The position numbers were made by a program, and so were the translations under genes. This document shows positions 37,101 to 48,769 of a stretch of 60,657 nt of DNA, in pieces; position 1 is the first letter of the stretch, and every line of letters starts with the position of its first letter. This DNA is from Lingula anatina (lineage: Eukaryota; Brachiopoda; Lingulata; Lingulida; Lingulidae): assembly GCF_001039355.2 (NCBI RefSeq), contig NW_019773686.1, positions 1 to 60,657 of the forward strand, read 5' to 3'. The notes below the pieces were generated by a model, which was not told where the DNA came from, made no database searches, and was given only the letters and a program-made list of their open reading frames with translations.

Positions 37101-40100
37101 GCCTCATATACCACCTGGTTAGTGACTGCTTGTGCACCTTCAACTATCTGCGTAAATATGATGTTAGGGGGTGAAGCATCGACTGTTATTCCATCTGAAA
37201 CTGACACTATAAAATCTTCATGGCAATTGTGCCCAGTAGTAGCTCTTACGACAGTGTAAACGGTTTGGTCATCAGGAAGATCTAGATTCCCTTGAGCAAT
37301 ACCGGAGGTTTCATTGACCATTACTATACCATAGGAAGAATAGTCCCGGATATCTGACAACCCAGGCGCCGATCCTATTGCCCACTCATAAGCTGTAATA
37401 CCACAGGCCTCACTCTCGAAGCCTACAAAACTGCAAGCTATGGATGAAGTGTCTTTCTGAGAGTTAGAATCACGCAGGAACTCTCTTCCATCAGAAACAG
37501 TGCCGGGGACATTATCTCTCAAAACAACAATAGGTTTTGATGAACATGGGTGGGATTCCAATCCAGCACCGTTTAAGGCAATGACGGTGACATAATACGT
37601 ATAACCAGTTGATGCTGTAACATTAAGTTGGACAGGTATATAACCATGGTTTACACTGCCAAAGTCAATAAACTGCTTTGTTACAGACACATCCCCTGGT
37701 TTAACACCAACGCCTACCAAATACCTGATGATGCCACTCTCCCCATCATGGCCGAGCCAGGAGACCTCTATGCCATTTGAGTCGACATGTAAAACGCGGT
37801 TCTGTTCATCAAGTTCTTCTTCCTCTTCAAAAAGGCCAATGTGTACCTGCATTGTATAAATACACATATTGTATAAATACAAAATACATGTTCTGTTAAT
37901 AGCATTAATATTATCACACTACACCATTCGATTCCTGATTTTATATTGCAGGGTTGAACAAAACACTGGGTTATAGTTATTGTATCTAACGGAATATTAA
38001 AATATCATGTGAGCATGACTTACTTCTTTCATCTTAGGTGGAGTTGTGTCGATTATAACTCCTGTGGTTTCGTGACTGGCGGAGAGAAGAGCTCTGTTCA
38101 TGGCGGTCACGTGGAGGCTGTACTTTGCCCCATTTATCAGCTGCAATGACTGGTTGAATACGAATTGTGGTTCAGCTTCCATCATGGTGAAGGTTTCGTC
38201 ATGCTGGTCACTTGGCCACAGTTTCTGCTTCTGTCCTTGATAGAGTTGAAATATAGTGACACGATATTCCAAGATCCCCGACTCTTCGTCCCCATATTGC
38301 CAATGGCCATATATGTAGGAGTCGCTGGCTTGATACATCAACCCGTCTTCGGACTGGATGATGTATTTCAACACTGGTGGAGTGAGATCTATGGAGTAGC
38401 CGTCTGTGTTTGTCGAGGACATCAAACCAGCCCCATTCAGACCACGCACTGTTGTCTGAACGGTGTCACCATGGTGAAGGGAAAAAGTGTGCTTCTCAAA
38501 ATGCTGGTCCTTTCCCAGGAGGATTGCGTCCACCTCCTCTCTGTTCACCAGAACGCTCACTTCGTAGTGGTCAATATCGCTTTCTGGGTCATGAAATCCA
38601 CCCCAAACTGTAGATACAGTGGCAGTCTCAGCTGAGAAGTCGACATCCTGCTTGTGACTGAGGCCGTCGACAGCCCATCCAGGGATTGGGTTTGTCATGT
38701 CAATAAGTACTGTAAAGAAAATAAATTACCCATCTTAATACAAATACACTAAGTGTTCTTTATTATCTTAGTGCATCAAAACGTATTATTGCATCATAAT
38801 ACCTAAACTCCTCTATAGGTGTGGTATTGCTTGTTGACAAATTTCAGGAATTGGAGATTTCTTCAAACTGCTTTTAATGAATTTTTTCCTGAATTGAACT
38901 TACTTCCATCCGATGTTCTGTTGACAGACTTAGGGTTAAGACCATGGTTGAAGGCGGTGACAGTAGCGTAGTATGTGGTGTTGTGGGTAAGGTTGGCCGC
39001 CATACAAGATTCTTTGATGGAGTGGCTAATATCAAAGGGTTTTACGACATCGTCTGATCCTGGAGAACCTCCCACTTGTACAGAATATCTAAAATACGAA
39101 AATGTGTCCCGCACATTGATTAATGGTACAATGAAAATTACTTTCATTCAATTGGTGAACAGTGGATATAATTACCTTTTACCTTCACTGATTTACCATC
39201 GAAGAAAGTGACGTGATAAGTGACGCATTGGGGATTGTCTTATTTTAACTACGTAAATATGACCAAAGCCCAGACATTTCATACATGTACCAACCTGTCT
39301 ATTCCAGATTCTGGATCATAAAACCCCTTCCAATGGACGCAGATACTGTCGTTATTGGCCTGGTAGTCACTGTCGATGTGAAGTTCGTTACCATCAAACA
39401 GCTCTCCCGGAATGGGATCAGAACGGTCAATCATTATGGGTTCGTCTCCGTGACCAGTGTTGAAAAGCTCAACTGGAACGGAAAAGTAATATGGTGCCTT
39501 ATTTAGAATGACTTTTAACATCTTAGCATAACTTTATTGGTCTTCATTATGTCTATGTCGTGGTCTAATTACCCATTATCCAATACACGTAAATGAAACG
39601 CTCAGTGTTGCGATCGCAGAAATTGTCCTATGTATTATAGAAATTAAACTGGAATGTCAAATCTTTACCATTGTTGACTGCCCGGACTCTAACCCATACA
39701 GGTACTCCATCCGGAATCCCTGGTTCATCCAGGGAAAGGTAACTTCCTGTTAGCTTCCTTATAATGTGATCATGCATTGAAAATGGGCGTATCTTTGCGT
39801 CATATTTAGTTTTACCTAGGGCAAAATCTACTCTCATTATGCCAGACAATGGATCGGACACGTTGTAATAAACGGCCATAATGTCAAAGTCTTCGTCGTA
39901 TATTACATCATCGATTCCATTAAATATTGGCCTCGTAGTGTCAACAATAATGGGCCTGGTGTGGCACACAGTTGTCACCAAGGAACCGCCGTAGTGGACG
40001 TTATTCAAAGCTTGAACAGTCACGTAGTACGGGCCATCAGCAAGATGCAGGTGCTTGGCCAGACCGTTGTGTGTCCAGAATGACTTTCCTGAGAGGTGCG

Positions 40101-43100
40101 AGTGAGGGTCGTCATACGGTTGGACATCGGTTCCACAGACAGTTGAACCAGCTGCCCAAGTGTAACCCCAGATATCAGTCTCGTTGTCATGGAAACCATC
40201 CCAATTAGCTACAGAATATGATTGCAGAATGAATAATAAATATGAAAATTATCAGTACATTCCTGTAATAACATAAGATATGTAAATACATACCGTGTGT
40301 ATAGTTTAATATAATACAATCACAGATATAAACATAAGTGACACCTGTTCTTTTATCAGGAGTTCCATCAGAAGTTTAGACAGCAATAAACTTTTCTTAC
40401 CTGACATGTAGTGGTTGGCAAGGGTATACTTCGTGTCCTTGAGGGGATGATGTCCATTGAACACAGTGTTAGAGCCAGGACCATCGCGGATGTATCTACA
40501 AATTAAAGCTTGTAATCGGAGATCAGACACATTGAACATTACGGACAGTAAGTAATGACATAAAGACGGCGAATGTGTCTTTTTTCCCCAATCCTTAATA
40601 CAATTCTCTTAAAAAGTTAATTTCAGGGGAACTAAACGCTATTATTTATTTGACGAAATGGGAAAATACTGATTAAGAACATAACTTATTGCAGGTAATA
40701 CCTGTGATTGGGTTGCCAAGTGACGTCAATGCACCGCTGCGTTACAGCTGCCGAACAACCATCTGGTTTTACGACATCCACAGATGCGTTTCCTATAGGA
40801 CCTGGTTCTGGTGGAGTAAAGTCGACCAGTGTTCCCTTCGTTGATATAATCGATGTGTACCCAAGCTCATTTGTTATTCTCGTGTTGATATAGTAGACTT
40901 CACCGTGCTGTAAATCAAGGTTGTCAAATTCTAGAAATGACGTATGACCCACTCCAATCCGTTCAAAGTTGTGATACGCCCCGCTGGTAGCCAGTTTAGC
41001 CATCGCTCCCTCGAGGAATTCGTGCAAGTCACATGTAGTAGTCTTGTAGTCGTAATCAAAGGCAACACATTTCAGACCAAAGTCTAAGCATGTTTTCGCA
41101 CACTTCACATCTGTATCTGTCTGTATGGTTTTGATTGGCTGGGCTGTTAGTTTTCCTGTTCTGCCGGCAGAAAAATGAGACAGTTCGTTTTTGATTTCGT
41201 GGTTTATGGACATTTTATCTGGAGAAAAAGGCTGCCAGTTGACAACCTCAGCGTTTGTTGCTCCCTGACCAAATCCGACTCCCTTGTATTGGGTGTCTTT
41301 CAGAGGAGAATCATCAACCAGTGTTAAAGTTCCACTGATTCTGTGTGGGTGACTCGTGTAGGCGTGTGACGCCTCAAGGCGTCCGTCGGGTAGTGTAACG
41401 TCGTATGTATGAAGCATGCACTGTGTGAAAGCCTCGAGACCCTGACTGTTTCTTGCCTTGACCGTCCAGTAAAGAGGAATTCCCCCAATCATCATTTGAG
41501 GAACTGTGAGCGGTGACCCTCCCATCTCTGTCCAGTCGCTGACATCAGTGCCACCTGGATGACTACCAATAGCATAAAACATTTTGACGTCACTCACAGG
41601 GTCGCTACATGTGGCTTCGAGAATAAAGGCAGGATCGGTGTAGTCTCGACCACTTAGCTGTTTCACAGTACAGCCCGAGTCAGAATTCCACCTTTTCTTC
41701 CTTCTGTTGTAAGTGTTTGGCCCAAATTCTGCCGGAGACTCGTCTTTATCTTCCATAGGAATATCGAAAATAGTGTGTCTGATTGGTTCCATTTTGTATT
41801 CCCATAATGTACCCTCATAGATCATCACCCGCGCAAAAATAAGATACAACTCAACAAAAGCAGTGAGCTTCACTTTCACTGGAACAAGTTCAAGGTCCAT
41901 CTTTGCACTGAAATATGACAAATTTCTGCACTGTGGTGTACACGAATACAATATTTTAAAATCAGTATACTGCACAATGGAGCCAATAAAGTTATTGATT
42001 TGTTCTTTTTATGTTTCAAACAATTGCATAAGTATTTCAGTGTAGGTATTGGCTAGAAAATAAAGAATTTCGAGTAGATAAAATCTACCCTCCGACAAGA
42101 CCTGACTTACCTTACTGCTATTGGGAATTTTGCAAAGCCAAGAGTGCCAGTTATAGGAAATCTGGTCTCCAACAAGTATCCAACTATTTTAATTCCAGCC
42201 CGTACTAAGAAAAGGTCAATCGAAAGAGCACCCCAGACCTTGCCGCCTACCCATGGAACTGCCTTGACCTATAATATAAGGTCATTGGGCACTTTTATTG
42301 ATTACATGTATTTACACTGTCCGTTTCTGAAGATTAAAATGAAATCAGATGAGTTCAGGTGTACGACATAAAGCTTGTGACTGTTTTATACGCCTTTCAC
42401 AGAGTTGTTCGTCAACTTTGTACAAGTTTATGATTTATAGTATTATTTGACAGAAAATTTAGATCAAATACTCACGTTTGCTTTCATACTTATAAGGCAA
42501 GCTCCAACTGAAATTCTAATGCCAATCGCTCCTCCAGCACCAAACTCTATGAAGAGAAGGTGTACTTGTTATGGGTATCATACTGTTCATGAACAACTGT
42601 GTGGCTGTAGAATGGCAATACGATAACGATATAAACTCGTAATTATACGTATGCAAAATCAAAAAAGAAAAGAGGAACGATCACCTTTGTACCATCGACT
42701 GAACAGCCTTTCCGTCAAATATGTAATATCAGGACCTATGTCAGACGTGCTTCAAATCATATTTGATATAAAGGAGCCTTCATAATCCTTCCATGAGAAT
42801 TTTAATACACGACCCTTCTAGCAATATAAGTCCTTCATTAATAAGCACTCACTCTCACCCTAAACCCAATTGTTTATCAGAATTGGTGAATTGATTAAAT
42901 CTTTAAAAATCATCTTTTTAAAGAATATTGAGAGAAACCTCTTTTTTCAATACAACGTCTTTAAGGGAAAATTACCTACCTAGGCGGAGAGGGACGGGTC
43001 CAATCATAAACAGGGTAGAGAAATCGAAGAACGGTATATCAAGCGTTGGTATTGGTATATCACCATCGAAACAGAAGTCAACCGAGGCAGGAAATTCCCC

Positions 43101-45814
43101 TTGTCCGATTTTCAGTAACAGTCCAGGGTTGTTAATGACCTGCACGAAATACACATACATGTAAGCCACCCAATTTACAAAAGATGCAAATGGCACATTT
43201 GTCCAATCAACTGGTATACCGGTACGTAACAGGCACCGAACTTGTAATTCCTTTTATGCAGATGGTGGCTAGTCGAGAGGGCAATGTGACAAAACGAAGA
43301 CCTAAGAACACAAAGTTGGTGATATGAATTAGATTGTTCATGGTTCCAAGATATTGAATTTACTAATATTTTAGTCATGTGAAAAGAACGAAACTACTGT
43401 AATATTTTTGCTCCACAGTAAGTGGTCACTATCACTTAAACATAAGTAATTGTCTTTGTTCCTCACCGGATTATGTCGTGTAAGGTATGGTAAAATATTC
43501 CGAAAACATACAATGACAAGGTAATCACAAAGGGATTATCGGGATAATGCGCACGTCCGTTTTTATATTTAGGGTCTTGTATTTCAGGCTTACAGAATTT
43601 ACAAAAGCATAAAATACATTATGTGTATGTATATGCATCACTGTGAGAAGTAAGCATTTCAAAACCGTGGGGTAAATCTGTTTCCAACTTGAAGGAATAA
43701 CAATAAACTTCACATATGGGGTTCATATTTCACAATGAATACATTGTAAACAAATAATGGATACATAATAATAACTCTTTTACCGCCAAAACAGCGGTAA
43801 TCGCAATTACATTGGAATATGTGCTTGTCATCGGACCACGTGATCTCCATAGATTGTTACCTTCTTTAATAATCTTTGAAGGGATTACTGCAGAAGGTAG
43901 CTATCTTTGGAGATAAAAACCAAACAAAAAAGTTGTCGCTTTAACCCCCAAAAAATCCAATGTATAGATGTTATGCCTTTTTGAATACACTACGATATGC
44001 TTTTTGCGCTAATAGGTTAATACACAATTTGACTGGTAGACGCATTTGTTGTACACTGCATGATGTATCGTAATCAATTGTTACTGGGTCAATATCTGTT
44101 ATAAGCATAACCTACATGTATAAATGGTGGTCATTGATATACTCACTGCATCAAGTATTGCGCTGCGAAGTTCGTTCATAAATGTCAGCAATTTTCTCCT
44201 GTCGCCAACGTTTAGTTGAAGTAAGTCGTCCACAAAGTACTGAAGCCGCATACTTCGAACCCGATCTTCAGTTCCATCATATTCAACCCCTGCAATGGAC
44301 AACAACAACAACAACAGCATTAAAAACTAAACGTTTTGTTTGTGTTTGTGTATGTTTCGTAGAATACTGATGTAAATGTTATTCGTAAATGTCATGTTAA
44401 TTGTCACTAGTCGAGGGATGTTTTGTCTAGAAACATTATTCCACATAAACATTTTTTTTTGCTTCACCTGGCTTGCACAATGCGTCTGGGGAGCTTTCCA
44501 AGTAAAGGTGTTTGAACAACTCCATCGTCTCCGTACATGTTGGATAGTATGCAGAACACACCGACATCTCCGCTGTAACATCGACACCATTGCCCATCCT
44601 GCTGACGTGTGCTCTAATCATCAGAGTGAAGTCATCAAATGCCCCAAATGGTCGCATTATATCAATATCATCGCTTCCTAGCAAATAATAGAGCAAAACA
44701 GCGTTGTTCTGTGGTACTCTAATTTCGGTCGAAAAAATACTTCTAACACCTGTAACAGGTGGTAGCCATGGCATTTGTGAATTGCCGATTTTGCATATCT
44801 CTTAGTTGTAAACGTTTCTTAAATATGAAAAAAAAAAAAGATTTTTGTTTAGATATCTGCAGCCGAGGGATTGTTTAAATATCGTCCTCTGTCTGAACAT
44901 GAAGTTTCCCGCTACGTGTATTCAGCCGCATGTTGAAATTAAACACGTGTGCACCCACCTTGTATATCAAAACTTGTTGTATCATTATCTATCTGAACAT
45001 CAAGTTTCCTGCTACATGTATTCAACCGCATGTCGAACTTAATGACCTTCTTGATGAAGATAAATTTGACCAGCAGCCCGCATGTCAGTCCCTGACAGTC
45101 TCTGTGGGGCGTACAGAAGTGACCAAAGCCTCTGGCTATACCACGTTTGATATTTGGGCAGACTGAGGCCATGGAAAACGTAAAACGTTAAATTAAAGTT
45201 AATTCTGATATTTTCTATCTAGCATTCACCATTTCACCCCGATGACAACATTCATCTCTTTTTTTTAGTTTTGAGAATGCAGACCCCATGGCAATTGATC
45301 GCTTTATGAATTAAGACAGTTATCTACAGTATATACCTCCAGTCAACACACAAGGATGGTTCCCAGATGTGGTTTAAATGCATTGTGACGTGGGTCCCAG
45401 ATGGCTTTGTCCATGAGCTCCATGTGGGTCTCATGTAGGTAAGCCAATATGGGCTAAAATAAAGGTCCCATATAGGACCCATATGAGCTAACGTATACAT
45501 GTAGGGGTTTTTGCTGACACCGAGCCACAAAATGGGCAGCCTTTAATCCACCGAATCCAACCAATCTATTATAATAATACACTCCATTTTACTCCAAATA
45601 GGCTCAAGTACAGCAGATATATAGTCTCAAAATGTATTCTCAACAACAGACACCAGACAACAGTGCAGTACGTGACCCATGAAGAAGGCTAGCTCATATT
45701 AGACCCATCAAGGAAGCACAAAAGACTACTGAATTTAACCTATGCCAAGACCTGCTCAATAAGGCCACTACATCCATCTGAGACCCAGATGTGTGTGCTG
45801 GTTGGGGCTTTCAA

Positions 45815-45870
<56 letters not shown>

Positions 45871-48730
45871 GTACCATACCTCCTTCTGGTATTTCTATGT
45901 AACGCATAACCAACTGTTCAAATGATCCAAATGAATCTTGTCCTCGTCTTTGTAGCATGTACTTTAGCCTCCGTGGTGAGAAATTTTCAGGATGCTCTAG
46001 TTTGTTTGTGCGAATGAACTCGGCTAAGGATTCCACGTATCTTTCAACTTGAAGGTGTTTTGTTGATAGCCCACTGTCTTTAAGTATGAGTAAGACATGG
46101 CGCATTTCGAAAGAATTGATGTCAATCTTATCAAGAATACTAGGAGGTTTCTTCTTGCTGTAGATAGAAATAGGCAACATTTAATTAAATGTACATATAT
46201 GAATGTTAATTTAAACGTGTTCACCTAAAAGCATGGTTCCGTTAAAGATGTAAGCGAACCAACTAAAGAACAGGATGATTATAATAAAACTGAAACTAAT
46301 CCTATGTACCCAAACTTACCCTGAGAAGTCAATGAGCTGCCCCAGGTCTCCAAAATCACCCAAGGCGTCTCCAAAGCTGTCAGCCAAAGACTTCGTTGTG
46401 CCCTCATCCATCCCTTCTGGTCGATATGGAGGTTCTGGCTCTGGGGGATTGTTAATGAATTCATCAACTCTTTCTTGGGCATGGCGCTTTACATCTTCAA
46501 CGATTTCTTGGGCATTTTCAGGATCAGTAATGGAATCTGTGTCAGAGGTTTGCCCTATGTAGGTCAAACTGAACTCGTTGCATTTTTCAATCCACTGTGG
46601 AACTGGGACAATTCTGTCTATGTACGGTGTTGGATCGACATACTCGTAGTCATCGTCAGAAGGCTTTGGTGGATTTGACTTTTTACGCATCGCAACATGA
46701 ATAAAGTTTGGATCACATCGAGAGTGTAGAGCTTTGCCAATTTTATCGCCGGCATTTATGGAAGTGCCGGAGTTTTCAATGCTCCTGATAGGTTCAATGT
46801 TACTGACAATTATTTCAAAACTCGCAAAGTCTTGGTCACTTGGTTCAATCAGAACCGCTTTGTCGCCACGCCGTTTCACAGTTCCAGTAACAGGGGACTC
46901 CACCTAATAAAAGTCAGTATTCTAAGTATATCCGAACAAAAATTAAAAACTCGTCATTCTAAATAACTAGCGTTCTGTTACAGACACATAGCCGTTTAAA
47001 CAATGCACGCTTAGGGTTCGTTTACATGAAAAATCTATTTTCTAAAAATCTAAAAAGCTATTGGCGGTATCTTGTTATCACGGTCTGGACCCTTAATACT
47101 CCCGGGCGTAATTATTGGCAGCAAGATTCTGACACCTTGACGCATGCGCAGTAGTATCTCTCTGTGGAGTTCATCAGTTTACTTGTGACGACCCAAACAT
47201 ACAGACGCGTAATCTGGCTAGTGGTAGTGCTTGTTGTTGCACAAAATCGACAAACACATTTTTCAGAGCAACTGCGACCGCCATTTACTTCTAACTTCCT
47301 ACTGCGCATGCGTCAAAGTATGAGAAGTAACTCGCTCGCGCTGCCAGTAATTACGCCGCGGGGTATTCAGGGTACAGACCGTGCTCACAAGATACCGCCA
47401 ATATATTTTTAGATTTTTAGAAAACAGATTTTTTCATGTGAACGAACCCTTAACCACTTTCAGAGCAAGAGGGTATCGTACTATCACGCCAGACACTATG
47501 CTTTGCTACATGATCACAGACCTTGATACTCATTGACTGGTCCAGCGGCAGTCACGTTAAGGTCAATATCAGACCGTACTGACACTTCCTAATCGGTCAT
47601 TATCGACCAAGAATCACGAGGTACAATTACTTTGAAAGCACTCGACATTCTAACCACTAGGGCATCCAGCATTAGCATTATTATTAGCGTATTTTTAATT
47701 TTTTTAAATACCTGTATGTGTCCCTCTTTCAATGCTTTACTTTACAAATAAATAAAGCCTTGATCGCAACCGTCCTACATGTACAACATTGGTCAAAAAG
47801 GTTGTGGGACCACTGAACGTAGCATTCTCAGCTTATATCTCATTCCATCTTCAAGAACTGACTTTGGGGTTAACTCCAGGCTTCATCATGACTGCACACT
47901 TGCTCACACCTCTCGCCTGGCAAGTGTTTTTTGAAGAAACGCAATGCTCTTTGGTTGGAACCACCATCTTTGAGCCCTGATATTAAACTAACTAATCAAC
48001 TGTTACATGAATTGGAGTGTGCAATGCAAAGGAGAACCAACCCCATAAAAACGTGGGCCAACTCCCCCAACTTGTTTAAGAAGAATGAGACAATATCCCA
48101 CATAACAGAATTGTTACCCATGTTGAAGGCTTGTCGCGCCGTCTACAGGAGATAATTGCAGTACGCGGTAGACGCACACGCTGTTAGGCACGTGACCTTT
48201 GACGAGCACACCCTAATGCTAATTGTGTGTGAATTTGGTGACATTTGATGGCGTCTTTTCAATTTAATAGACATTTCTTAACATCTGTAGAAGTCACAGT
48301 GAAACAGTGGATTTGAGGGGGTACCTCTCTTAAATTTTACTAAATGGTATAAAATATGTATATTTTCACCGCTATTTTGTATTTATTTTAACCATTAATC
48401 ATGTTTGACACGGTATCTGTAAGAAAAAGCACTATTTCTAACAATTTGCAGCTGTGAGGTGATCATTTGTAAATAAAAGTACATGGAAATGGGGGTGGGA
48501 CAACCTTTTTGACCAATGTTGTATATCGATCGGCAATATCTATCTCCAGCATACGAGCTATTTACAAGTAGATTGAAACTAGGCGTATAAATCAGTCGCA
48601 TAAAAATCGATCAATTTTAAAGGTTTCCAAGCATACAGGTACTTATCTATATCTTCCATCGTTACACTTAAGAAATTAATTGTATTGAGGGTATGGATTT
48701 TCATTTTTAAACCACAAAAAATAAATAAAA

Positions 48731-48769
<39 letters not shown>

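Larger units (their letters stand above)
42111..46157 (-). other. Giant gene block 4: helical, cysteine-rich and beta-rich exons of unknown fold
   Basis: Exons 46157-45880, 45162-44959, 44800-44468, 44289-44147, 43139-42980, 42546-42476 and 42268-42111, all phase-compatible. The first is helical and charged (FEMRHVLLILKDSGLSTKHL). The second is cysteine-rich with the arrangement VCPNIKRGIARGFGHFC, then TPHRDCQGLTCG, which recurs in no domain I can name. The later ones are rich in short alternating hydrophobic strands (EFGAGGAIGIRISVGACLIS, VDFCFDGDIPIPTLDIPFF), like amphipathic beta sheets that bind lipid or pack against the lipid-transfer module. That role is inference. The intron between the second and third exons holds a partial duplicate of the cysteine-rich exon. 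Confidence 0.75.

Noticed and set aside
33270-38635. Numerous plus-strand open frames of 60 to 156 codons across the FN3 exon
   Set aside because: All are antisense shadows of the giant gene's coding exons.
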